The notes under the pieces were generated by a model, which was given only the letters and a program-made list of their open reading frames with translations, made no database searches and was not told the origin of the DNA. The position numbers and the translations under genes are program-made. From NCBI RefSeq assembly GCF_000244875.1, contig NC_016791.1, positions 3,911,001-3,975,000 on the forward strand: a stretch of DNA of 64,000 nucleotides. The letters run 5' to 3'. The stretch comes from Clostridium sp. BNL1100 (GTDB lineage: Bacteria > Bacillota > Clostridia > Acetivibrionales > DSM-1351). Each line of letters opens with the position of its first letter. The first letter of the stretch is position 1. Shown here in pieces: positions 7,534 through 15,689 of the stretch.

Positions 7534-9965
7534 AAACAGTTTACCGCCTTGTGAGTATTTTGGGGTACATCCTCACCGGCCAGATACAGCTTTGCCAGGG
7601 CATATTGGGCAAATTGGTTCCCAAGATCTGCAGAAGCTGTCAACCATTTCACCGCTACTTTTGCATCCTGTGAAATATCCACTCCGGAAAGGAACAGCTT
7701 GCCCAGAGCATAGGCCGCATAGGAATTGTCCTGCTCCGCCGACAGGGTGAACAGGGCAATGGCTTTTTCTATATCTTTCTCCACATTCCCGCCGTCACGG
7801 TAGAGCTTTCCAAGGGCGTACTGTGCCAGGCTGTTGCCGCCGTCTGCGGCTTTGGTCAGCCACTGGATGGCCTTTTCTACGTTTTGATGACCGCTGTCTG
7901 CATCCAGATAGACCTTACCCAGCATATACTGAGCATGGACATTGCCAAGTCGGGCGGCTTTTTCAAAGTAGCCAATGGCAGCCGCTACGTCTACTTCTGT
8001 TCCAGTGCCGCTATAGAGCATTTGCCCCAAACGGTACTGGAGCTTGTCATCATGGCTTTGTTCTTCCAGCCGCTGAAAGCCGTAAAAGGCTTCCTCAAAT
8101 TGCAGCTCTGCTTCCTCGTTGTCCCTTGCGGTTCCGACACCGTCCCGGTACATTTTCGCCAGCTCGTAAGCTGCATAGGGCACACGCTGTCTGGCGGAGC
8201 GTCGGTATAGCTGAAAGGCCGCTTCAAAGCTTTGTTCCACACCCTGTCCCCGGTAATAAAGACCTGCAAGGGAGTATTGGGCATATTTATGGTTTTGGGA
8301 AACAGCCATATCAAACCATTCCGCTGCTTCTTCATAGTCCTGCTCTGTTCCAAGTCCTGCAGCGTACATTTTACCAATCCGGTATTCCACATACCTGTTT
8401 TCCTTCTCTGCTTCTATGTCCTGGAATGCAGAAATGGCCTTTTCGTACCAGGAGAAGGCGATTCCTTCATCCATCTCCACCCCAAGTCCATCCCCATACA
8501 TCCTGCCCAGGTCATGCGTGGCAAGGGTGTTCCCATCCTCGGCTTCTTCAAGAAACAGCCGAAGGGCTTCTCCAAAATCCGGCTCTATTTCATCCGTACC
8601 ATAGAGAAACCTGCGGGCCTCCTTGTAGCGCTCACTCCACGCAATATGGGGCTTTCCGAAACTATTCCTGCCAGAATCCGAAAGGGTGGTATGTTCCTGT
8701 TCGGAAGGCATGCCATCCTCATCATTCTCCGGGGCTTCATCGTTGGCCGGCTGTATTTCTTCCTCCGGCACTTCCGAATCTGATCCGGCATCATCAAAGG
8801 CTGGCTCAAACACAGCCTCTGTTATAGGTTCATCGCCTTCAAAAATAATATGGTGACTGCCGATATTCATGGCCTCGGCAATCACCATGTTTTTAATACT
8901 CTTGAATTCTTTTTGACATGAAAGTGGAAGGGGTTCCGGCAGTTCATCCCGGTAAGTGCGCAACACTTCATTTCTTAGCTCATACCATTGGGCATAAGCT
9001 TTTGCCACTCTCTCATCCTTCGCCAGCTCATCTACAATCTGATCCACTATGGATTTTAACGGCGCCTTGAGATAGCCATACTGCTTTTTTCCTGTAGTAT
9101 GCTTCAACCGCTCCGCCAACCGGGACAGCAAGTCCTCCATGACGGGACTGTCGCAGGCTCCCGATTGCATCTGCGCCAGGATGTTCTTCAGCACCTCATT
9201 GCTCTGCTCAGCAAGAACACTTCTTTGAACGGTTTGTTCGGAATATATCTGAAGCAGGTCCTGCTGAAAAATATCTCTTGCCAGGCTGCTTCGCATCTTT
9301 TCGATAGCCGGTTTGGTAACATACCCCTCACGGGAATTCACCGAATACACAAGTATATGGCAGTGGGGATGGTGTCCCTCATTGTGAAAGGCTGCATACC
9401 AGTGAAGGTTCTCCGGGGCGATCTTCATCTGTTCGGCAAAAACATTCCGCTGTTTTCGCAGGAGATCCATCCATGCAGCGGCGTTATCATAACCAAGCCG
9501 GGCGGCATCCTCCCGTCGCAGGGAAATGATGGGCGTCCAGACATTTCCGGCATGATGTGCTACTTCCTCTGCCACCCTGGACAGCACCAGCGGCGCTTCC
9601 TCATCGGAAAATAGTCCGTGGCTGCCCAGCTTCTCTGCACGGGGGCGGGTAGCAATATAATTGACATAGACCTCTTGGTGAGACAGCTTATCCAGGTTTT
9701 GATCCAAGGCTGCCAAAATAAACTCCGAAGCATTTTCCATTGTCGAGTGTGCCAGATAGTCCTCATATTCAAACAGGCTTGCCGTATCAGGAAATTGCGA
9801 AAGGATATCCGTGATGAGCTGTTCCTGCTTTTTGGTAGATGGCAGCAGGCGGTTGACTTGAGGAATTTTCTCCACACCCTCCCGTGTGGCTACATACACC
9901 ACCAGGTTTTCACGATGCTCTGCGGCGTTTTTGATGTATCCGCACTTGAATATGATTCTTGGCAT
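7530..9965 (-). CDS. MobP-type relaxase with a long Sel1-repeat domain (frameshifted tail)
   Basis: The first 210 residues carry a MobP-type relaxase fold with the histidine motif HNEGHHPHCH at 194-203, the metal-binding site that supports nicking by an N-terminal tyrosine. A helical region follows (about 210-430), then an acidic linker, then nine Sel1-like repeats (AQYALGKLYL type) to residue 811. A one-base loss near 7540 ends the frame early; two or three further repeats lie in the next frame (7060-7533). Sel1 repeats bind proteins, so the tail may dock onto the coupling protein or other relaxosome parts. The RHH gene and candidate oriT lie directly upstream. The catalytic domain is intact. 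Confidence 0.88.
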   Translation of the reverse strand: MPRIIFKCGYIKNAAEHRENLVVYVATREGVEKIPQVNRLLPSTKKQEQLITDILSQFPDTASLFEYEDYLAHSTMENASEFILAALDQNLDKLSHQEVYVNYIATRPRAEKLGSHGLFSDEEAPLVLSRVAEEVAHHAGNVWTPIISLRREDAARLGYDNAAAWMDLLRKQRNVFAEQMKIAPENLHWYAAFHNEGHHPHCHILVYSVNSREGYVTKPAIEKMRSSLARDIFQQDLLQIYSEQTVQRSVLAEQSNEVLKNILAQMQSGACDSPVMEDLLSRLAERLKHTTGKKQYGYLKAPLKSIVDQIVDELAKDERVAKAYAQWYELRNEVLRTYRDELPEPLPLSCQKEFKSIKNMVIAEAMNIGSHHIIFEGDEPITEAVFEPAFDDAGSDSEVPEEEIQPANDEAPENDEDGMPSEQEHTTLSDSGRNSFGKPHIAWSERYKEARRFLYGTDEIEPDFGEALRLFLEEAEDGNTLATHDLGRMYGDGLGVEMDEGIAFSWYEKAISAFQDIEAEKENRYVEYRIGKMYAAGLGTEQDYEEAAEWFDMAVSQNHKYAQYSLAGLYYRGQGVEQSFEAAFQLYRRSARQRVPYAAYELAKMYRDGVGTARDNEEAELQFEEAFYGFQRLEEQSHDDKLQYRLGQMLYSGTGTEVDVAAAIGYFEKAARLGNVHAQYMLGKVYLDADSGHQNVEKAIQWLTKAADGGNSLAQYALGKLYRDGGNVEKDIEKAIALFTLSAEQDNSYAAYALGKLFLSGVDISQDAKVAVKWLTASADLGNQFAQYALAKLYLAGEDVPQNTHKAVNCF

Positions 9966-9967
9966 GG

Positions 9968-10375
9968 CTATTCACCCTTTTGAAATTTCGTCACATCCTC
10001 AAAGGTCACCGAGCCCACCGATTTCTTAACATCGTTCACACACTTGCCGCGCAATCGGCGCAGGGTATTTTCATCCACTTCTGCGGTGGAGGCCAGGATG
10101 TTCATCATCATGGACATTTCGACAGCCAGCTTGAAGATGAGGCGGGCCATTCGGTTTTCCGATGTACTGACAATGCCCGACATAGCAGAGGTGATGGCAG
10201 TGGGTAAAAACTTCATGCCGTCCTCCGCTGAAATATATCCGCTGTAAAAACGGATCGCCTTTTCTATGAATTCACTGCGGCTTTTGCAATTGTCTTTCTC
10301 CAGAAGCGCATCCATGCTCTCAATGGTGCTGGGATAAAGCCAGAGCGGGATGCGGGTTTTGATTTCTTCAGTCAT
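9968..10375 (-). CDS. Ribbon-helix-helix relaxosome accessory protein (MobC-like)
   Basis: A 135-residue protein with an N-terminal RHH motif: TRIPLWLYPSTIESMDALL then KSRSEFIEKAIRFY, about residues 7-45. The rest is helical with a Met-rich stretch (MSMMMNILASTA). It lies 2 nt upstream of the relaxase gene and just downstream of the candidate oriT, the usual place for a protein that binds oriT and loads the relaxase. The family call rests on this layout and the RHH pattern. Confidence 0.8.
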   Translation of the reverse strand: MTEEIKTRIPLWLYPSTIESMDALLEKDNCKSRSEFIEKAIRFYSGYISAEDGMKFLPTAITSAMSGIVSTSENRMARLIFKLAVEMSMMMNILASTAEVDENTLRRLRGKCVNDVKKSVGSVTFEDVTKFQKGE

Positions 10376-10379
10376 GGTT

Positions 10380-10760
10380 TGTCCTCCTTTTGTGTATTGC
10401 TTTCGTAACCACCTGACAGGTATACCTCAAGAAGTCCTTGTTTTCTGTGTTCCGAGGCAGTTTTTAAGAGGTTTTGACCACCCAGGAGGTGTCCAATCCC
10501 TCATTTGGGTGTACCTTCGGGAACTTCCCCGACCCGCATTGCGGGGCGGTGTGAGGCGGCAGGAGGCGCATAGCGACCACCTGCCTTTAACCCGCATCGT
10601 TTTCGACCCTATGGCTCACTCCAGTTCTGCCCTCTCCGGAGCCTTCACAAAGCCTCCACAAAGGGCGCTATCCTGTCTGCAGGTATTACGCTGCCACCTC
10701 CTTCCCCAAAGTGTGAAACAGGGGCTTATAAGCGGTAATTCGTCCTGATGATTTCTTTAC
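10380..10760. other. Candidate origin of transfer (oriT)
   Basis: This 380-bp gene-free stretch separates the RHH/relaxase genes from the next operon gene. On the plus strand TATCCTGT at 10669-10676 fits the YATCCTG/Y nick consensus known for IncP/MobP relaxases, which would place the cut between 10675 and 10676. Nearby are the direct repeats CCTTCACAAAG and CCTCCACAAAG and GC-rich inverted repeats such as CCCCG/CGGGG around 10529-10547 and an AGGCGGCAGG-type hairpin around 10553-10585. Position plus motif make this the best oriT in the window; nicking itself cannot be seen. Confidence 0.55.
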
Positions 10761-10761
10761 C

Positions 10762-11052
10762 TTACAATCGCAATTCCGGTGCCTGTTCAGGACCATCCTG
10801 AGAGGGCATCTCAGAAAGCAAATACCACCTTCCATCCCTTTCACTGTAATTGCAGTTTTTATCTTCTACGACCTGCTCCTTCAGCTCATCCCAGGATATG
10901 GGCATTTCTGTTCCCGATACCCCTGCATGGGCATATAACTTATCCCGCGATATCGCTGGATGAATGGTAACATAGCCGCCTGGCGACATGATTTCAATCA
11001 CCTGATCCGGGTGCTCTTGGACAAATTGTTCCAGCGTTATATACTCTTTCAT
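10762..11052 (-). CDS. Small ICE protein of unknown function with Met/Leu-type tail
   Basis: A 96-residue protein. I do not recognise the family. The visible features are an N-terminal region (MKEYITLEQFVQEHPDQVIE) of the kind found in small ICE proteins with polyvalent domains, a central SWDELKEQVVED helix and a WYLLSEMP strand. It ends EQAPELRL, one of the acidic/Pro/Gln linker plus hydrophobic-alternating tails common to this element. AGGAGG precedes its start, and it follows the 56-residue gene at 11067-11237 by 14 nt. Confidence 0.7.
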   Translation of the reverse strand: MKEYITLEQFVQEHPDQVIEIMSPGGYVTIHPAISRDKLYAHAGVSGTEMPISWDELKEQVVEDKNCNYSERDGRWYLLSEMPSQDGPEQAPELRL

Positions 11053-11066
11053 TTGCCATATCCTCC

Positions 11067-11237
11067 TTAAATGTCGCTTTCGATGCGCTCTCGCACCTCT
11101 TTGGGAACATGCTTCTCATACAGGGCTTGAAGCAGAGCGGCCAGTTCTGTCTGCAGCTCTGCTTCATCCTTCAGATAGCAGCGGATGGCGTCAAGCTTCA
11201 CGGTATTGTAACCAATTTGAATGGTTGATGCTTTCAT
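11067..11237 (-). CDS. Small DUF6103-like protein
   Basis: A 56-residue protein beginning MKASTIQIGYNTVKLDAI and containing EKHVPKEVRERIE. It matches in style the longer protein at 12549-12917 (start TELKLSFATEKLEALRFF; later ERVVPAQVREYLE): both have an N-terminal strand, a helix, then VPxxVRExxE. I therefore regard them as one family, probably DUF6103. Start ATG at 11237 follows GGAGTGA. Function unknown; it lies between ParR and the next small gene. Confidence 0.65.
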   Translation of the reverse strand: MKASTIQIGYNTVKLDAIRCYLKDEAELQTELAALLQALYEKHVPKEVRERIESDI

Positions 11238-11341
11238 GACAGTTTCACTCCTTTTTATATAATGGGCGGAGAAAAGTGAGCCATGTTGGTGTATTTTCCT
11301 GTGTCACAATCAAGCGGCGGCAGGAAAGTGAGCTAACATGG

Positions 11342-11635
11342 TTACAATTCCTCCAATGCATGAATAAGGCTGCCGGGGAGATCGGACAACTGAACATCGC
11401 TGTCTGCTCCATTCGGCTGCGTGGTTTGCGGCGGCAGCTTGATATTGGACAGTTCGTCCCTGACCGCCTGCCGGACGATCTGTCCAAGACTTTCTCTCTG
11501 ATTTGCCTCCAGAATGCAGGCAACCACATATTCCGTGCGCTGCCGGCTGGCCTGACTCGCAAACAGGGACTCGGCTTCCATGTGCCTTGGGTTATCCATA
11601 TCAAAGGATAGATAGTAGCGTTTTCTCTGGGACAT
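11342..11635 (-). CDS. ParR-like partition adaptor (RHH)
   Basis: A 97-residue protein. RKRYYLSFDMDN gives the N-terminal strand of an RHH fold, and SRQRTEYVVACILEA gives the first helix. The C-terminus is flexible and acidic, ending LIHALEEL, as in ParR proteins whose tails bind the actin filament. It starts 4 nt after the ParM-like gene ends, the standard parMR order. On an ICE this pair would stabilise the excised circle. The call depends on the neighbour as well as the sequence. Confidence 0.7.
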   Translation of the reverse strand: MSQRKRYYLSFDMDNPRHMEAESLFASQASRQRTEYVVACILEANQRESLGQIVRQAVRDELSNIKLPPQTTQPNGADSDVQLSDLPGSLIHALEEL

Positions 11636-11639
11636 AGGC

Positions 11640-12517
11640 TCACCCCATCAGGAGCTTGTAACCGTCCGCATTGGCGAAACGGTTCAGCACCGCCACAGTA
11701 TTGAGATCTTTCCTGTACAGCATGGGCTTCAGCAGTTCGGCACCTCCGCCTGCGAACACAGTGGGGAGGCGTAAATCCAAGCCTCGCTCCCGCAGGGCGT
11801 TGAGTAATTCCTTACAATAGGCTGCCACAGCCTGTTCCACCACAGCTTCTATAACATTGCTGTCAGCATGCTGTATTTCTCCCCGGATAGCATCGGTGAT
11901 GAGTTCTTCGGAGAGAAGAATGTCGCTTTTCTGGAGCGCATCCTGGATGCGGCTGTACAGAGTGATGGTACCCATGCGCAGGCTGGCGCAGCTTTGCCTG
12001 TCCAGCCGGAAGCCGTGAAGTGTGAGGATGTCCACTGTATACCCGCCGATGTCTATCAGCGTGATGCTGCGGTAATTCTTCAGCTGCGAATAGTACCTGC
12101 ACAGCGCTGCATGTCCCTGGGCAAACACTTTGCAGTCTGCAATACGGCACCGATAGGCTGTTCCCTCAAACAGAAACGAAACATTATCGCACAGGAAGTA
12201 CCTGCGGAACGCTTCCTTCTGCGTTCCATAACTGTCAATGGGAAGTCCTACGCCAAGGGCGATTTCTCCGTTGGTTGTTCCGGCCTTTTTCATGGCCTCT
12301 GCGATGGCCGGCAACGTCAGAACAAAGGCATCCTGCTCCTTGGTTTTGTCCTGCTGGAAATGCAGCCGCCGCTCACCGATGGCATAATACCTTCAAAAAA
12401 CAGCTGCATCTCCGGCGTAATAAACTCCTTGTCACTGGCCGCATAGCCGGAGGCATACAGCATCCCCTCCGAGGATTTGGTGTTGTAGTTGCCGTTGTCC
12501 ACACCAAGCTTGATCAT
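11640..12517 (-). pseudogene. ParM/StbA-like actin-family segregation ATPase, frameshifted
   Basis: The frame from ATG 12517 begins MIKLGVDNGNYNTK, the phosphate-1 motif of actin-like ATPases. After LFFEG it shifts: the continuation YAIGERRLHFQQDKTKEQDA and then PAIAEAMKKAGTTNGEIALG lies in another frame that runs to 11640. This part holds the phosphate-2 motif (LIDIGGYTVDIL) and the adenosine-site segment (TVFAGGGAELL). The break is near 12390. All motifs survive, so one small indel separates the gene from function, or the indel is a read error. ParR follows immediately. Confidence 0.75.
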
Positions 12518-12548
12518 GATCCGCACCCCCTTCTTTCTTTTCTGCTGT

Positions 12549-12917
12549 TTACATGCTCATATTCATGCCTTGGGATTCTCCCTCGGTATGGCCTTCCGTT
12601 CCTGTCTGAGGCTCCGGAGCAGGAGGTCCTCCGGCAGCGGCTTGCTCTCTTTGACGGCGGGTCTGACGCGCTGGTGGGCGCTCTCTTTCCCTTGGGGCAG
12701 AAGTCTGTTCTGCTCCTTGCACCTGCTGCTGTGACGATGCCTGTTCAACACGCATCTCCAAATACTCCCTTACCTGGGCTGGAACCACTCTTTCATAGGC
12801 TTTGTCCAAATAATCCTGCAGTTCCTTCTCAGGGGTCTGCTGTTTCTTTTCCATAAAAAATCGGAGAGCCTCCAGCTTCTCCGTTGCGAATGACAATTTC
12901 AGTTCCGTCATGCTCAT
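12549..12917 (-). CDS. DUF6103-like protein with Met-rich tail
   Basis: A protein of about 122 residues. The first 60 residues form the conserved part (TELKLSFATEKLEALRFFME ... VVPAQVREYLEMRVEQ). The remainder is a low-complexity linker rich in Gln, Glu, Arg and Pro, ending SQGMNMSM. ATG at 12917 sits behind AAGGAGG. It precedes ParM. The disordered linker followed by a Met-alternating end is the clearest example of the shared tail in this element. Function unknown. Confidence 0.75.
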   Translation of the reverse strand: MSMTELKLSFATEKLEALRFFMEKKQQTPEKELQDYLDKAYERVVPAQVREYLEMRVEQASSQQQVQGAEQTSAPRERERPPARQTRRQREQAAAGGPPAPEPQTGTEGHTEGESQGMNMSM

Positions 12918-12940
12918 AACCAATTCCTCCTTCTAATGTT

Positions 12941-14098
12941 TTATTCAGTGATGTATTGAATGTGTGGAATTTCCAGCCACGCCTTCCACCCTCGGCCATC
13001 AAGCTGGGTCTTAACCACACCGTATTTTGTTCCCATTGCTTCAATCACCTCCCCGTTGCCGATATAAATGCCGATATGACCTGACCTCCAGACGGCAAGA
13101 CCGGGAATATCAGGCATGGTGTTGATGCTGCCCTTTACAGCGGCGGCATTGTACATTCCGTCTGCGCTCAAATCCGACATTTCGTTGGTTCCGTACTCGA
13201 TTTTCTTCGTATCATGGTTGAACCAACCATAGCCTTTTATAAGTCTGACGCAGTCCGTTGTCCTGCCACCCAGCCAGTTACCGCAGATGAAGTCCTCATA
13301 TGTTCCAACACCATCGGGGTATTGCTCCAGCTTGTACGCGAACAGCGAATCCGTCAACACGTCGCCATAAGTACCCCAAACATAGCCCCAGCGGGAGGCA
13401 AAGCTGTTTTCGGCATAGGCTACCAGATCCAGATTATTTTTGGATTCCGGATGAAGCAGGTTTAGTCCCTCCAGGGGGACGCCATTATTTCCGCCGTATT
13501 CAATTTCCCCGGTATACGAGCCTGCACCGCCGTAAGCAATACGCTGGTAGATTTCCTGGGCATTGGCTTTTGACTCGCTGCTGGCTGTCCTTCCTGCCGC
13601 TGTCAAGTTTGCGTATGCCGTTTCCAAACTGACCGGAACGGCAGCTCTATGGCTCTCCGAGTCTTGTTCATAGGCTACAAAGCAATCCACGAATGCACGG
13701 GCATCGGCATCGGACAGAGCCAAGCTTCCAGCGCCGAAATACAGAGAATAAAAAATGGACTTGATACGGACACTGTCTAGGGTGCCTCCATCCATCTCGG
13801 CCTCTACATCTGATACTGCTTTGTCCAATGCAGAAAAACATTCGCTCATTTGACTGATGTAAGTCCTGTATTCGGCAGGAGCAGAAGAAGCGACAACACC
13901 GCCGTTGAAACACAGATCAATAGCAGCATTGTTATGCTCCGAGGTGCCGGAGAGAAGGCTTAGTATCATGACGGTCATAAGGATAAAGGGTGTCAGGATG
14001 GCGGCGATGAGTATGCCGACGACCTTCCATGTCCTTTTGTCCGTGGCGGCTGCAATGGCGGCTTTGATTGCAATGGTAACGGCTACAGGAGCTGCCAT
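12941..14098 (-). CDS. Membrane-anchored NlpC/P60 peptidoglycan hydrolase
   Basis: A 385-residue protein with one membrane segment (about 24-50), an extracytoplasmic helical region and a C-terminal NlpC/P60-type cysteine peptidase domain: Cys283 in TTDCVRLI and His near 342 in SGHIGIYIGNG. Such enzymes open the cell wall locally so that the mating channel can cross it, the role VirB1 plays elsewhere. It lies between the gamma-glutamylcyclotransferase and DUF6103 genes. Its closeness to an amidoligase and a cyclotransferase is notable, as all three act on peptide-like amide bonds. Confidence 0.88.
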   Translation of the reverse strand: MAAPVAVTIAIKAAIAAATDKRTWKVVGILIAAILTPFILMTVMILSLLSGTSEHNNAAIDLCFNGGVVASSAPAEYRTYISQMSECFSALDKAVSDVEAEMDGGTLDSVRIKSIFYSLYFGAGSLALSDADARAFVDCFVAYEQDSESHRAAVPVSLETAYANLTAAGRTASSESKANAQEIYQRIAYGGAGSYTGEIEYGGNNGVPLEGLNLLHPESKNNLDLVAYAENSFASRWGYVWGTYGDVLTDSLFAYKLEQYPDGVGTYEDFICGNWLGGRTTDCVRLIKGYGWFNHDTKKIEYGTNEMSDLSADGMYNAAAVKGSINTMPDIPGLAVWRSGHIGIYIGNGEVIEAMGTKYGVVKTQLDGRGWKAWLEIPHIQYITE

Positions 14099-14104
14099 AT
14101 CTGA

Positions 14105-14605
14105 TCACCACCATTTCATGCCGAACAGACCCTGCTCCGGTTCCTGCTCCTGCTGTTCCTGTGCCAGCCGGATGGATTTCTCCACAGCCTGCTCCAGGAA
14201 TTCCGTGTCAAAGCCTGCCGATTGATAGCCCTCCATAATGGCGTTGAGATAATGGTCCGATGGTGCGCCAAAGGGACGCCCGTCGTTCATAATATACACC
14301 ATTGCAGAGGTTGTCTTTCCCATGAGCTCCACAGGGAGAATTTCCTTCCGATAAAAGAAGGGAAATCCCTCATAATGGTCAAGGGCCTGCAGATCACGCT
14401 CCTTTAGGTTCCATAGAAGAACAGGCACATTAGAGCCCTTGAGAGGTTCCACTGTTGCCACGGCGCTACTGCGGCTGCCGCGGAACAGAAGCTCATAGTC
14501 CTTAAGTTCGCCGGGCCCTACCACCTTTGCGGTAGGGCAGCGAAAAGCCATCTGTGGAAGATTCAAGTTGCTTCCATAGGCAATATATAAGATTTCTGCT
14601 TTCAT
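14105..14605 (-). CDS. Gamma-glutamylcyclotransferase-like (AIG2/GGCT) protein
   Basis: A 166-residue protein. YGSN at residues 10-13 is the substrate-loop signature, and Glu79 in DHYEGFPFFY is the expected catalytic acid of the cyclotransferase fold. Residues 80-135 complete the barrel (VYIMNDGRPFGAPS). The C-terminus is a Gln/Glu-rich helix ending LFGMKWW, another variant of the shared tail. The gene follows the amidoligase gene by 21 nt. Amidoligase-cyclotransferase pairs are known from phage and mobile operons and are predicted to make and unmake gamma-glutamyl-type amide links; the substrate is unknown. Confidence 0.88.
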   Translation of the reverse strand: MKAEILYIAYGSNLNLPQMAFRCPTAKVVGPGELKDYELLFRGSRSSAVATVEPLKGSNVPVLLWNLKERDLQALDHYEGFPFFYRKEILPVELMGKTTSAMVYIMNDGRPFGAPSDHYLNAIMEGYQSAGFDTEFLEQAVEKSIRLAQEQQEQEPEQGLFGMKWW

Positions 14606-14626
14606 CGTTAATCATTCCTCCTTATA

Positions 14627-15670
14627 CTACATATTCATAGAGAGACCGGGGCTTAGTTCCTCAGCTCCGGCCTGCTGCTGTCCATTTTCACTCGTCTGCT
14701 CCTGCTGTGCTTGTGCGGCTTCAGCCAATTCCCTTTCTTTTTTCTGCCGTATTCTTTGCTTTTGCTGTTCTGCCTGCGCCGGGTCCTTCCAGGCGATGCA
14801 GTCCTCCAGATGCTCCAGCAGGTGAAGCCTGGCGGTTTTGAATTCATCACCGATGAGTCCCAGCCGCAAAAGCCAAGTACGGAAGGTATACTTCTCGTTG
14901 GTGCTGTGGGTTTTCAATCGACTGGCGCACCGCTGGTTCAGCGCCTGTGCGGAAATGGCCAGGCAGAGCTGAATGTATGACTTGACTTTTCCTGCGTGAG
15001 TGGTGGAGTTAAAGAGCCGGAATTCAATGGTGCCCTTTTGGAACACACTGTGCAGGTTCAGGCAGTGGTAGCGGCTATCATGGTAGTGCTCACGACGCCC
15101 GTCGCTCCCTTTGTACCAGATGCGGCTGACCTCATCCAAGGTTTTCGGCTTCTTCCGGTTGAGATCCTCAAGGAAGCTCTGCTCCACCTTCTTGCAATAC
15201 TGCCTTTCACGGGCCACCTCCACCTGCATGGCCTTGTAGATCATATCTTCCTTGGAGGCCATGATGTTGGTGATATTTCTCAGGGTGTTGGCATTGAAGG
15301 GAGAGGCATCTATATGAATATGGATACCGCATTTGTTGTTTACAATCGCCCCTGCCACCCTGAGCTTCCTTACCAGCTCCTGAATTGTTTCTATATCCTC
15401 ATACCTGCAGATGGGACTGACCATTTCTGTCTTGTATTCCTCTGTGGCATCCACCACCGTCCTTCCGATTTTGCGCTGAGCGGTGATGCTGCTGTCATAC
15501 ACGAATTGCCACTTTCGCCTCTGTCCGTCCAATGCAGAATAGATTTTATAAAAGGAACCGTCATAGTTGGCGGTGGTGCCAAAATGTAAGGCAGCTATAT
15601 TAGCCGCCTCCTGCCTTGTTATGCCTGTCATCTCAATTTCAATGCCGAAGCGCTGCTCCTTCATGTCCAT
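14627..15670 (-). CDS. Putative amidoligase (COOH-NH2 ligase family)
   Basis: A 347-residue protein with the amidoligase pattern: FGIEIEMTG at residues 8-16, CGIHIHIDAS near 118 and IEFRLFNSTTH near 213, which carry the metal/ATP-binding acidic and His residues of this glutamine-synthetase-like fold. The C-terminus is Gln/Glu-rich and ends SPGLSMNM. It precedes the cyclotransferase gene, so the two probably work as a pair. Possible substrates include a peptidoglycan stem peptide or a conjugation protein, but nothing in the sequence decides this. The gene lies between VirB4 and the hydrolase. Confidence 0.85.
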   Translation of the reverse strand: MDMKEQRFGIEIEMTGITRQEAANIAALHFGTTANYDGSFYKIYSALDGQRRKWQFVYDSSITAQRKIGRTVVDATEEYKTEMVSPICRYEDIETIQELVRKLRVAGAIVNNKCGIHIHIDASPFNANTLRNITNIMASKEDMIYKAMQVEVARERQYCKKVEQSFLEDLNRKKPKTLDEVSRIWYKGSDGRREHYHDSRYHCLNLHSVFQKGTIEFRLFNSTTHAGKVKSYIQLCLAISAQALNQRCASRLKTHSTNEKYTFRTWLLRLGLIGDEFKTARLHLLEHLEDCIAWKDPAQAEQQKQRIRQKKERELAEAAQAQQEQTSENGQQQAGAEELSPGLSMNM

Positions 15671-15689
15671 ACTTTTTCACCGCCCTCCA

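Noticed and set aside
7823-8827. Plus-strand frame of 334 codons
   Set aside because: It is the antisense of the Sel1 repeats of the relaxase; Cys/His/Pro-rich composition is typical of a shadow frame.
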